Assembly: GCA_002783405.1 (NCBI GenBank) | Contig: PFGG01000075.1 | Span: 124,001 to 188,000 of the forward strand | Origin: a bacterium (Candidatus Blackallbacteria) CG13_big_fil_rev_8_21_14_2_50_49_14 | GTDB taxonomy: Bacteria > Cyanobacteriota > Sericytochromatia > UBA7694 | Direction of reading: 5' to 3' | Length of the DNA: 64,000 nt | Program-made: the position numbers and the translations under genes | Notes under the pieces: model-generated | Seen by the model: the letters and a program-made list of their open reading frames with translations, nothing else | The model's database searches: none | Told to the model about the DNA's origin: nothing | Shown: positions 43,974-52,060 of the stretch, piece after piece | Layout: each line of letters starts with the position of its first letter | Position numbering within the stretch: the stretch's first letter is position 1

Positions 43974-45395
43974 ATGATTGAAATATCCAGCAAAGAAGCA
44001 CGAGAGTTGATCTGCCATACCTGCGGTTTTGCCAATATGATTGGCGAAAAATACTGCAGTGAATGTGGTGCGCCGTTGATCCATGAGCCCGTCCGCGTTG
44101 TGGAACTGGTGCGAGAGGAAGCAGAGGAAGCACCCGTACTTTCACCTGCCACAGCAGAACCCGAACCCTCAGAGCCTCCGCCCCCAGCTCCACGGAATGG
44201 ACAACGTCCTGGCCCCCGCAAGGACAAACAGGTCTATTGCCGCTATTGTGGTTCAAAAAATATTATTGGCAATAAATACTGCCATGAATGTGGTGCACCC
44301 TTGGTTTCACATACCCACCCCAATCAAAGTGTTCAGGCCACGCAATCAGCAGTACGGGCCCGAAAATCCTATAAGCCCGAAGATGATGAAGATGCAGGCC
44401 CTGCGCTGCTGCCTGAAAATGCCGTTCTTCAAGGCCGTTACCAAATCACCAAACTGATTGGCCAAGGGGGCATGGGCGCCATTTATCTTGCCGATGATTT
44501 ACGCTTTTCACGGCGTGTGGCTGTGGTCAAAGAAATGCTGGATCATTTTGCCGACCCTGAACAACGCCGAATTGCCACCAGCAATTTTGACCGTGAAGCC
44601 GAAATGCTTGCCAATTTAAAGCATCCGGGCATTCCTGAGGTCTATGACCGCTTTACCGAAGGCAACCGCCACTACCTGGTCATGGAGTATATTGATGGCT
44701 CCGATCTCGAACAACGCTTGATTTCTCAAGACAACGCTCCCTTTGAAGAACAAGACGTACTCGATTGGGCCGTGCAAATCTGTGAAATCCTGGCCTATAT
44801 GCATGAACAAGACCCACCGATTGTTTACCGTGATATGAAACCCGCCAATCTGATTTTGAATAAAAAAGGCAGGATTTATGTCGTGGATTTTGGCATTGCC
44901 CGCCACTTCAACCCCACCAAAAAAGGTACCATGATTGGCACCCAGGGCTATGCGCCGCCCGAACAATACCGGGGTCAGGTAGAGCCGCGCTCAGATATTT
45001 ATGCCCTGGCAGCCACCCTGCACCATCTGCTGACCGGACGTGATCCCCAGGGGGAAGCGCCCTTCAGTTTCCCCGCTTTGCGGGAAGAAAATCCTAAAAT
45101 TTCACCGCAGACCGACAAGCTCGTTGCACGTTGTTTGAGCATGGAGCCTGAAGCCCGCTTTAAAAATGCACGTGAAATGATGGAGGCCTTGCAAAAAATC
45201 AGTGGTCGTCGCAACAATATCGCTCCGACCACGATTCCAGGAACCGTTCCGATTCAATCCCGGGGCATTTCCACAGCCTTGATGAAGTTGGGCTTTTCAC
45301 ACAAGCTTTTTTCATCTGAATGGCTTTTACGTCTGAATATTATTCTGCTCAGCATCATCGTCATCCTCTTGGTGATGCTTTTAGCTAAAAACTGA
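43974..45395 (+). CDS. Ser/Thr protein kinase with two N-terminal zinc ribbons
   Basis: A 473-residue bacterial Hanks-type kinase. Two zinc ribbons (CHTCG...CSECG at residues 14-33, CRYCG...CHECG at about 88-108) flank a Pro/Glu-rich linker. The kinase domain (about 150-415) has GQGGMGAIYLA, the ATP-binding Lys in VAVVKEM, REAEML, the catalytic loop YRDMKPANL (HRD changed to YRD), DFGIAR and GYAPPEQYRG, so it should be active. One C-terminal helix (LNIILLSIIVILLVMLLAKN) anchors it. It precedes the pseudokinase-phosphatase by 22 bases. Zn-ribbon YRD kinases are known in cyanobacteria and Actinobacteria; substrates unknown. Confidence 0.9.
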   Translation: MIEISSKEARELICHTCGFANMIGEKYCSECGAPLIHEPVRVVELVREEAEEAPVLSPATAEPEPSEPPPPAPRNGQRPGPRKDKQVYCRYCGSKNIIGNKYCHECGAPLVSHTHPNQSVQATQSAVRARKSYKPEDDEDAGPALLPENAVLQGRYQITKLIGQGGMGAIYLADDLRFSRRVAVVKEMLDHFADPEQRRIATSNFDREAEMLANLKHPGIPEVYDRFTEGNRHYLVMEYIDGSDLEQRLISQDNAPFEEQDVLDWAVQICEILAYMHEQDPPIVYRDMKPANLILNKKGRIYVVDFGIARHFNPTKKGTMIGTQGYAPPEQYRGQVEPRSDIYALAATLHHLLTGRDPQGEAPFSFPALREENPKISPQTDKLVARCLSMEPEARFKNAREMMEALQKISGRRNNIAPTTIPGTVPIQSRGISTALMKLGFSHKLFSSEWLLRLNIILLSIIVILLVMLLAKN

Positions 45396-45417
45396 ACCGG
45401 AAAGGGAACCGCAGCGC

Positions 45418-47067
45418 GTGTCTGTACCAGAAAAACCCGAAATTCAACGCCCCGCCTCCAGTCCCTCGGAGCCCTCTCTGGAAGCGGGTTACCGCTTACG
45501 TAACCGTTACCGTATTGACGCCTTTTTGGAAGTCAAAAGCGGTGCCAGTCTCTATCGGGCCACCGATGAGGTCACCAATCTGACCGTAATTGTCAAAGAA
45601 AAAAATCATGCCGGCAGCGGTTTGATTTCACAGGGAGCCCTTAAAAATCCCTGGTATGACGAATTTACGATTTTGCGTTCCATCAGCTACCCCACGGTGG
45701 TCAAAGCCGTGGATATGTTTGAAGAAAATCAACGGTATTACCTGATCATCGAACAACTCGAAGGCCGGGATTTGGGCTTTTTCCTGACCAAGGAAAAAGT
45801 CACCGTTCATCAGTCCTGCGACTGGATGATTCAGCTCTGCCAATCGATCAGCCAATTACACCGCCGCAAAATTGTCCACCTCGATCTCAACCCCCGCTGC
45901 GTGGTCGTCACACAAGACCTGCAACGGGTACGCCTGACCGGCTTCAGCCGTGCCCTGCAATTGCCGATTATGTTTCCACTGCAGGGCAATACCCCCGGTT
46001 ATTCAGCCCCTGAATTAGAACAGCAGGGCAAACGCATGATCGATGAACGGGCGGATATCTATTCGCTGGGCGTGATCTGGCATGAATTGGTCACGGGCTG
46101 CAGCCCGCTCCGCCACCGCCGTGATGAAGATGGGCTGGTGATCTTCCCTGAGGTCACCTATTATGTGCCGGATATCAACCCCCAGATCAACAGTATTATC
46201 ATGAAAATGATTGATACCGAGCCCAAATACCGTTATCAGAATATTGATGAGGTCAAACGGGCCATTCTCAGCCTGTTTCACAATACGCCCTTCTATGCCA
46301 GTTTTATCACCGATGTGGGCATGGTCAGAGAAGCCAACGAAGACAGCTATTTTGTTCAGGACTGGCACTATGTCAGCCAAACCCAACGGCAAAGCTATGG
46401 CATTTTTATCGTAGCCGATGGCATGGGCGGCGCCCAGGCGGGTGAATATGCAAGCGCCTTGGCCACCCGTGATGTTTCACAGGTTATCAACAGCCGTTTT
46501 GAACAGCTCAAAGATCACCCCAACCGGGAACTCAATATTCCTGAAATTCTGGAAGAGGCTGTCAAAAAAGCCAATCGCAGCATTTATGATGCCGCCAAAC
46601 GCAACCCCCAATACCAAGGCATGGGCACGACCGTCACCGCTGCAGTGGTCTACCAGGGCATGCTCTATATCGGGCATGTGGGGGATAGTCGGGCCTATTT
46701 GATTGCCCGCCAGGAAATCGAAAAAGTCACCCGCGATCATTCGCTGGTGGGACGTTTGCTGGAAATTGGCCAAATCACAGAAGAAGAAGCTGCCATTCAT
46801 CCCCAACGCAATTTGATCTACCGCTCATTGGGGGCCTATCCCAACGTAGAAGTCGATCTCTATGAGCGACCTTTTGTACCAGGCAATTGTCTTTTGCTCT
46901 GCTCTGACGGCTTGGTCGAACATGTTAAAGATCCCGAAATTCATCAGGTGGTCACCCAGGCCAAGGACCAATGGCGTTCGTGCAACCAATTGGTGAATAT
47001 GGCCAATATTCGGGGAGGCGACGACAATACCACAATTATTATTGTGTATATGGACGACTTGCGTTAA
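45418..47067 (+). CDS. Pseudokinase-PP2C phosphatase fusion
   Basis: A 549-residue protein, GTG start behind AAAGGGA. Residues about 30-285 follow the kinase fold, but the glycine loop is degraded (LEVKSGASLYRA), the catalytic loop reads HLDLNPRC instead of HRDLKPxN, and DFG is replaced by TGF. The ATP Lys may remain (VIVKEKN). The C-terminal half is a complete PP2C phosphatase: TDVGMVREANEDS, VADGMGGAQAGE, GTTVTAAVV, HVGDSRAYL, LLLCSDGLVEHV, GGDDNTT. All metal-binding Asp residues are present. It most likely dephosphorylates what the upstream kinase phosphorylates, with the dead kinase as sensor or tether. Confidence 0.9.
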   Translation: MSVPEKPEIQRPASSPSEPSLEAGYRLRNRYRIDAFLEVKSGASLYRATDEVTNLTVIVKEKNHAGSGLISQGALKNPWYDEFTILRSISYPTVVKAVDMFEENQRYYLIIEQLEGRDLGFFLTKEKVTVHQSCDWMIQLCQSISQLHRRKIVHLDLNPRCVVVTQDLQRVRLTGFSRALQLPIMFPLQGNTPGYSAPELEQQGKRMIDERADIYSLGVIWHELVTGCSPLRHRRDEDGLVIFPEVTYYVPDINPQINSIIMKMIDTEPKYRYQNIDEVKRAILSLFHNTPFYASFITDVGMVREANEDSYFVQDWHYVSQTQRQSYGIFIVADGMGGAQAGEYASALATRDVSQVINSRFEQLKDHPNRELNIPEILEEAVKKANRSIYDAAKRNPQYQGMGTTVTAAVVYQGMLYIGHVGDSRAYLIARQEIEKVTRDHSLVGRLLEIGQITEEEAAIHPQRNLIYRSLGAYPNVEVDLYERPFVPGNCLLLCSDGLVEHVKDPEIHQVVTQAKDQWRSCNQLVNMANIRGGDDNTTIIIVYMDDLR

Positions 47068-47114
47068 TTTACAGCCCCTGATCCGTACTTAAGATTCTGA
47101 GGAGAATAGATCCG

Positions 47115-47627
47115 ATGTATTATGAAACCCTGCAAATATTTGCCAAAATGCTCTTAAACCTCTCTGCCTGGTTAGACAAACTCGAAGCCTATGCAGAAGA
47201 ACGCAAATTTGACCCTGCCAACCTGCTCACCGCCCGCCTGGCACCCGATCAGTTTCCCTTGATCCGTCAGATTCAATCCAGCTGTGACAGTGCAAAATTT
47301 GCAGCTTCACGCCTAACAGGCCGTGAAGCCCCCAGTCACCCCGATACCGAAACCAACCTTGCTGAACTCAAAAGCCGAATTCAGGCCACCGTTGACTATT
47401 TGCGCAGTTTTGACGAAACTGACTTCAAAGATTCAGCCGAGAAACAGGTCGTCCTGCCCTTTTTTCCGGATAAATTTCTGACAGGCCAAGCCTATCTCCA
47501 GGAATTTGCCCTGCCCAATTTTTATTTTCACCTCAATACCAGCTATGCCATCCTGCGTCACAATGGCGTCTGCATCGGCAAGCAGGATTATATCGGCAGC
47601 CTGCCCTTTCAAGAACTGCCGGCCTGA
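47115..47627 (+). CDS. DUF1993 family protein
   Basis: A 170-residue helical protein with the DUF1993 pattern (MYYETLQIFAKMLLNLSAWLDKLEAYAEERKFDP region, LAPDQFPLIRQIQSSCDSAKFAASRLTG, LPNFYFHLNTSYAILRHNGVCIGKQDY, each only partly quoted here). It resembles DinB-type four-helix proteins. The ATG lies behind GAGGAGAA. It follows the phosphatase after 47 bases and may be in the same transcript. No function is known. Confidence 0.82.
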   Translation: MYYETLQIFAKMLLNLSAWLDKLEAYAEERKFDPANLLTARLAPDQFPLIRQIQSSCDSAKFAASRLTGREAPSHPDTETNLAELKSRIQATVDYLRSFDETDFKDSAEKQVVLPFFPDKFLTGQAYLQEFALPNFYFHLNTSYAILRHNGVCIGKQDYIGSLPFQELPA

Positions 47628-47634
47628 AGCCTTT

Positions 47635-47663
47635 TTGTTCAAGCGGAGGCTATCCGCTATAAT
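47635..47663 (+). promoter_or_regulatory. Sigma70-type promoter with overlapping hairpin
   Basis: TTGTTC (47635-47640), 17-base spacer and TATAAT (47658-47663). A six-base inverted repeat AGCGGA/TCCGCT (47642-47658) fills the spacer and touches the -10, so it could be an operator. Confidence 0.6.
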
Positions 47664-47711
47664 AGGCAAACTGGATTTTAACAAGCAAAATAAAAGCGAA
47701 GGAACCATTCA

Positions 47712-48026
47712 ATGTACAAAACTTTTTTAGCGGCCAGCCTGTTTTTTTTAGCAGCCTGCAGCCCTGCAGCCAACCAGACAGGAAACCCCATTACAGATGC
47801 CGCGATTGATGCCATCGTAGTTGAAGCCAATAAATCCTGTGTAGAAGAAACCACAAAAACCTCAGGCGCCGAAATGGCAACCAAAATTTGTGGCTGTGTT
47901 TCAACAGAAGTTGGCAAAGAGCTGAAAAAAGATCCTTCAGCGGCAACGGATAAAACCAAGCTCAACAACCTGATGCCAGGCGTCACCGCCACGTGTATCA
48001 AGCAGATTCAAGGCTCCAACAGCTAA
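47712..48026 (+). CDS. Small lipoprotein
   Basis: A 104-residue lipoprotein with a lipobox LAAC near residue 16. The mature part is polar and has four Cys (SCVEE, KICGCVS, ATCIKQ), which could make two disulfides. The motif KICGCVSTEVGKELK is the most conserved-looking part. It has its own promoter and terminator. Family unknown. Confidence 0.65.
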   Translation: MYKTFLAASLFFLAACSPAANQTGNPITDAAIDAIVVEANKSCVEETTKTSGAEMATKICGCVSTEVGKELKKDPSAATDKTKLNNLMPGVTATCIKQIQGSNS

Positions 48027-48042
48027 AACCTGCCCCCTCCTG

Positions 48043-48074
48043 AAATAAGCCTCAGTTTTTCTGGGGCTTATTTT
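48043..48074 (+). terminator. Intrinsic terminator after the small lipoprotein gene
   Basis: AAATAAGCC(TCAG) pairs with (CTGG)GGCTTATTT over a T-rich loop, followed by a T run. It can work both ways, also ending the permease gene at 48084. Confidence 0.8.
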
Positions 48075-48083
48075 TTTGCACCC

Positions 48084-50603
48084 TTATTCATATTTCAACG
48101 CTTCAGCAGGTGCCAGATGGCTGATCTTCCAGGCTGGCCACAGCCCCGCCAACAGAGAGGCACTTAGGGCAATGCCCAAGGCTTGAACATAATAACGGGC
48201 CTCAGGCACAAAATTGAGCAACCAGCCAAAGGAACGCAAATTAATCACATAAATCAAAGCCCAGGAAAGCCCTGTCCCCAGCGGCAAAGCCAAAAGCCCT
48301 GCCGCCAAGCCCATCAAACCACTTTCAAGTAAAATCAGACCACTCAATTGCCAACGGCTTAAACCCAAAGCCCGCAAAAGCCCAAATTCACGGGTACGTT
48401 CCAGTTGCAGAGACAACAGGGTACTGAAAATCCCCATAAACGCCACAACCACTGCCAAGAGTCGCAAAGCTCCCGTAATCGCAAAGGTGCGGTCAAAAAT
48501 TTCCAAAGCCCCCTCTCGCAAGGTTCGATTGGATTGAATTCGCAAACCAGGGTATGCCACCAGTTGCTTTTCCAATTCTTCTCTGAGTGGCTCCAATTGC
48601 GCTGGTTCACGCGCAAAAACAGCCAAGGAATCCAGCTGGGAATCCTGCCAAAATTGGCGGTAAAGGGTATCGGCCATCAACAGTGTATCGCGTCCGGCAC
48701 TGAAATCATGAAAAATACCCAAAACGGGAAAGCTGCGCAGCCCCTGTTCAGTATGTAAACGCAGGGTTTGCCCCGGTTCCGAACGCAATTGATGGTGGTA
48801 GGCAAAGGGTTGAGAGACCAAAACCCCCCCGGCCTCCATTCTCTGCCAAAGTGTCGTCTGCGGCCCCTCCAACCAGACATAGGGGCGATCCCTGGCAATA
48901 TCGTGGCTGAGAGACACAATCTGAATCGCGCCATAGCTTGCTTCATTCAGGTTGTGGTGGCGGGCCGACTCCACCCCCACCACGCCCGGAAAGCGTCTAA
49001 GTTCCGCCAATAAAGCTCTGGGCAATCCAGAACTTCCTGGCCCGGAGCTGATAAAAATATCTGCTGAAAGCGTACGTCCCAACCAATCCACCAAGGTCGA
49101 GCGAAAACTGCCAATCATCATATTCACACTGACCACCACTGCCACGGCAACCATCAGAGCAGCCACAGAAACAGCGGTGCGGCTTAAGGCCCGCAATAAA
49201 TTGCGCGCCGCCATGCGGGCCATCAGACTGAAAGGCCCCAAGACCAGAGAAAAGCCCAGCATCAGCGGACGCATCAGCCCAGGCACCCAAAGCGCGCTGC
49301 CCACCACCACTGCAAAAAAACCACTGAAACTCAAAAAGAGTCCTTGACCAGGCCAGCCCATCAAGACCAGGCCAGCAACCAAACACACACAACCGGCCCC
49401 AAACAGAAGAGGAATCACACTTTCTACCCGTTCTTCTAAAGCAGAGCGTTTCATCACCCCCACAGGATGGGTTTGCGACGCCTCCCAGGCAGGCAAAAGA
49501 CTGGCAGCAGAGGCGGCAAAAATACCGGCAAAGAGACCTTTGAACAAACTCCAGACAGAAAGACTGAAGGCCGAAACTTCAAGCGTGAAATAGAGATCCT
49601 GAATCGTACGCAAGACCAAAGCCAAAGCAACCTGTCCCAGAAAAATACCCAAGCCCAGCCCCAAAAACAGCCCAATCAAGGTCAAAAAAAGCGTTTCAGA
49701 CAGAACCAAGCCCAGCACTTCACTGCGTGTGACTCCCAAACAACGCAGCGTAGCCAGCAAAGGCCGACGCTGCAGAACAGAAAAACTAATCGTGTTGTAG
49801 ATCAAAAACATGCCCACCAAAAGCGCCAAAAGACTCAAGGCGCTCAAATTCAAACGAAAAGCACGGGTCATGGCCTGCATACTCATCTGACGGCTGCCCG
49901 CTTGCTCCAACCGCAAAGTAGGCGGCAGGCTTTTTTGCAGCATAGCAATCTCTTCGGGTTTTAAAATCAAATCGATTTCACTGAGAAACCCCTGCAGACC
50001 TAAAATCTGCTGGGCCAAACCTGGATCGCAAAGCACCACCTGGCGCAGACCTTCCTGTTCCCATTGATTCTGAGGATTCAAAATACCCGCGATTGTCAGT
50101 TTCCATTCTTTTTCAGCCACTTTCAAGCGCAAAGGACCCGTCGCAAGTGTCTGGGCCCATTGTTTCGAAATCAAAACAGCCGCTTCCCCTGTCAAGAGGG
50201 GGCCCCAAACAGAAAAATCCGTGCCCGAGGGTCTGTTCAACCAGGTTCGAAAAGGCGCTTCAGCAAAGGGATCGACCCCCAAAATCCGAATATTTTTAAA
50301 CGGTTTTTCAGCCAGACGGGCTTCGCCGCTGACGATGGGGGCCGCCACCAGCAAAGGAAACTCTCGCCTCAATTTGAAATAAAAAGCCTCAGGGATGCCT
50401 GCTTTTCCCCCCAGCAGGCGATGCGTTGCCTTGCCGCTGAGCGTTCTCGCTGAAATAGCAAAGGCCCGCTCAGCTCCTGTATTGGCAAGATCAATCGCAA
50501 TCACCACGGCCACGCCCAAAGCCACGCCCAGAATCAACAGACAGGTCTGAAGCCAGTGGCGACGAAAATAAGCAAAGCTGATACGAAAAAATAAAGACTG
50601 CAT
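48084..50603 (-). CDS. FtsX-family ABC permease (large, duplicated)
   Basis: An 839-residue permease with two FtsX units, each with a periplasmic MacB-like domain: helix 1 (LLILGVALGVAVVIAIDLAN), domain about 45-260, three helices, then the second unit starting near residue 430. The NALSRTAVSVAALMVAVAVVVSVNMMIGS-like helix and LRALGLSRWQLSGLILLES are typical of lipoprotein-release and peptide-export permeases (YbbP/DevC group). No ATPase gene adjoins, so the partner must be elsewhere. No periplasmic adaptor is seen. Confidence 0.88.
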   Translation of the reverse strand: MQSLFFRISFAYFRRHWLQTCLLILGVALGVAVVIAIDLANTGAERAFAISARTLSGKATHRLLGGKAGIPEAFYFKLRREFPLLVAAPIVSGEARLAEKPFKNIRILGVDPFAEAPFRTWLNRPSGTDFSVWGPLLTGEAAVLISKQWAQTLATGPLRLKVAEKEWKLTIAGILNPQNQWEQEGLRQVVLCDPGLAQQILGLQGFLSEIDLILKPEEIAMLQKSLPPTLRLEQAGSRQMSMQAMTRAFRLNLSALSLLALLVGMFLIYNTISFSVLQRRPLLATLRCLGVTRSEVLGLVLSETLFLTLIGLFLGLGLGIFLGQVALALVLRTIQDLYFTLEVSAFSLSVWSLFKGLFAGIFAASAASLLPAWEASQTHPVGVMKRSALEERVESVIPLLFGAGCVCLVAGLVLMGWPGQGLFLSFSGFFAVVVGSALWVPGLMRPLMLGFSLVLGPFSLMARMAARNLLRALSRTAVSVAALMVAVAVVVSVNMMIGSFRSTLVDWLGRTLSADIFISSGPGSSGLPRALLAELRRFPGVVGVESARHHNLNEASYGAIQIVSLSHDIARDRPYVWLEGPQTTLWQRMEAGGVLVSQPFAYHHQLRSEPGQTLRLHTEQGLRSFPVLGIFHDFSAGRDTLLMADTLYRQFWQDSQLDSLAVFAREPAQLEPLREELEKQLVAYPGLRIQSNRTLREGALEIFDRTFAITGALRLLAVVVAFMGIFSTLLSLQLERTREFGLLRALGLSRWQLSGLILLESGLMGLAAGLLALPLGTGLSWALIYVINLRSFGWLLNFVPEARYYVQALGIALSASLLAGLWPAWKISHLAPAEALKYE

Positions 50604-50666
50604 ATTCTATTCACGGTAAGCCGATAGTGGGGTTCAAGGCAAGCAATTTAATCCAAGCTCAGCATG

Positions 50667-50675
50667 TGCTACGAT
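50667..50675 (+). promoter_or_regulatory. Extended -10 TGCTACGAT (DHH-like gene)
   Basis: Extended -10 pattern 28 bases ahead of the start at 50704. Confidence 0.45.
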
Positions 50676-50703
50676 AATTTCAAATCGTAAAAAGCAGGAC
50701 AGC

Positions 50704-51612
50704 ATGAAAATCATTGTCCAGCGAGGGGCAACGCTTCCATTCAGTGACTTGCCAGCGCATTCTGTGGCATTGGATGGTTATGTGCAGGGGCCGGCCATTG
50801 ATGTCATCAACCACCGCTACAGTTTTGATCATCACGCTGGCTGTCTGCGTCTGGTGACCAAAGCCACCTGCGCGCAGGTACTGGATGCATTGATCTTGGG
50901 GTTGGATCCCCGTGAAATGACCATTTATCTGAATGATATCGATGCCGACACGGTACTGGCTGTCTGGCTGCTTGAACACCCGGAAGAAGTCACCGATCCC
51001 CGCGTGCGCAATTTGGTCGAAGATGTCGGCAATATCGATGCCCACGGCCCTTCCTATTTTCCCTTTGTCAGAGATCAGGAACTGTGTCAGCGTTTTTTTA
51101 AAGGCGCAATGGAGCCTGAAGCCATCGCACGTCGCGAAGGAGCTTACGCCACCACGGATCTCTACCTGCTTTTGCAGGAGTGCCTGGAACGCATTGATAA
51201 ACTGATCTTTCGCAATAAGCGTTTTCCCCTGCCACGCGATCGCAAAGCCCCTACTTATGAGATCACCCACCAGGGACACGGCTGGATCATGACCCGCAGC
51301 AATGAACGTGTTTTTGGCACCCTTTACCGCGATGGCTATACACGGGTTGTGGCCTATCATCCCATGGAGGTGCATTTGCCCTCAGGCGAGATTGAATATT
51401 CCTGGGCCTATACCATCGCCAAACAATCTGACCTGGTCAGTGGTTTTCCGATCTCCAAAATCCTCACCCGCCTGGCTGAAATTGAACCGGGCTGGGGGGG
51501 AGGAAGCAGCATTGGCGGAGCCCCCCGCTTGGCCAATGGTTCACGCAGCTTCCTGCACCCTGATCGGGTTTTTGAATTGATTGAAACCCTTTTAGAGGAA
51601 CCTGAAACATGA
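50704..51612 (+). CDS. DHH-like protein, unknown function
   Basis: A 302-residue soluble protein. Residues about 38-50 (HRYSFDHHAGCLRL) contain the DHH triplet of the DHH phosphoesterase superfamily. Two further acidic clusters (LNDIDADTVLAVWLL and VGNIDAHGPSYF) could complete a metal site. Residues about 262-285 (GWGGGSSIGGAPRLANGSR) echo the Gly-rich end of DHHA1-type domains. Fold assignment is tentative. It overlaps by 4 bases a four-helix membrane protein, so the two probably act together. The substrate, possibly an oligonucleotide or a cyclic dinucleotide, is unknown. Confidence 0.55.
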   Translation: MKIIVQRGATLPFSDLPAHSVALDGYVQGPAIDVINHRYSFDHHAGCLRLVTKATCAQVLDALILGLDPREMTIYLNDIDADTVLAVWLLEHPEEVTDPRVRNLVEDVGNIDAHGPSYFPFVRDQELCQRFFKGAMEPEAIARREGAYATTDLYLLLQECLERIDKLIFRNKRFPLPRDRKAPTYEITHQGHGWIMTRSNERVFGTLYRDGYTRVVAYHPMEVHLPSGEIEYSWAYTIAKQSDLVSGFPISKILTRLAEIEPGWGGGSSIGGAPRLANGSRSFLHPDRVFELIETLLEEPET

Positions 51613-52055
51613 GTTTTATTCTGCTGCTGCTTTACCTGCTCGAGGTCGGGGTCGAAGGCTATATGTTCCGAATTGTGCTGGAGGGCTGCAAAGATCGCCC
51701 GGTCAAAGAGGTTTTCGTGGATATCTTCGCCGTGAATATGGTCACCCTGGTCCTGGTCGTATTGGTGCTTGGCAGGGTCTTGGTCGGCCTTGATTTTAAT
51801 ATGGCGATGGTGTCTTCCTTTCGCACCGCCATGATCGTTCTGCCCCAAACCCTTGTCAAGGTTTCATTGTTTACGATCCTGGCCGACGCCATTGTCCTGC
51901 CCCTCTATCTGCATATCCGTTATCCTGGGCGTTACGATCCAGTCGATACCGCCTTTAAAGCCGGGATCATGAATATGCCAGCCATGCTGATCGCTGCTGT
52001 ACTTTGGATTTTCACCGAATTAATCAACGAATTCCTGCTCTGGATTCGCCTTTAA
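51609..52055 (+). CDS. Four-helix inner-membrane protein
   Basis: A 148-residue membrane protein coupled to the DHH-like gene by an ATGA. Helices lie about residues 3-20, 38-62, 75-105 and 125-146. Polar residues sit within helices (RTAMIVLPQTLVKV) and a charged loop YPGRYDPVDTA follows helix 3. No family recognised. It converges on the LolE-like gene with only five bases between stops. Confidence 0.65.
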   Translation: MSFILLLLYLLEVGVEGYMFRIVLEGCKDRPVKEVFVDIFAVNMVTLVLVVLVLGRVLVGLDFNMAMVSSFRTAMIVLPQTLVKVSLFTILADAIVLPLYLHIRYPGRYDPVDTAFKAGIMNMPAMLIAAVLWIFTELINEFLLWIRL

Positions 52056-52060
52056 CAGAT

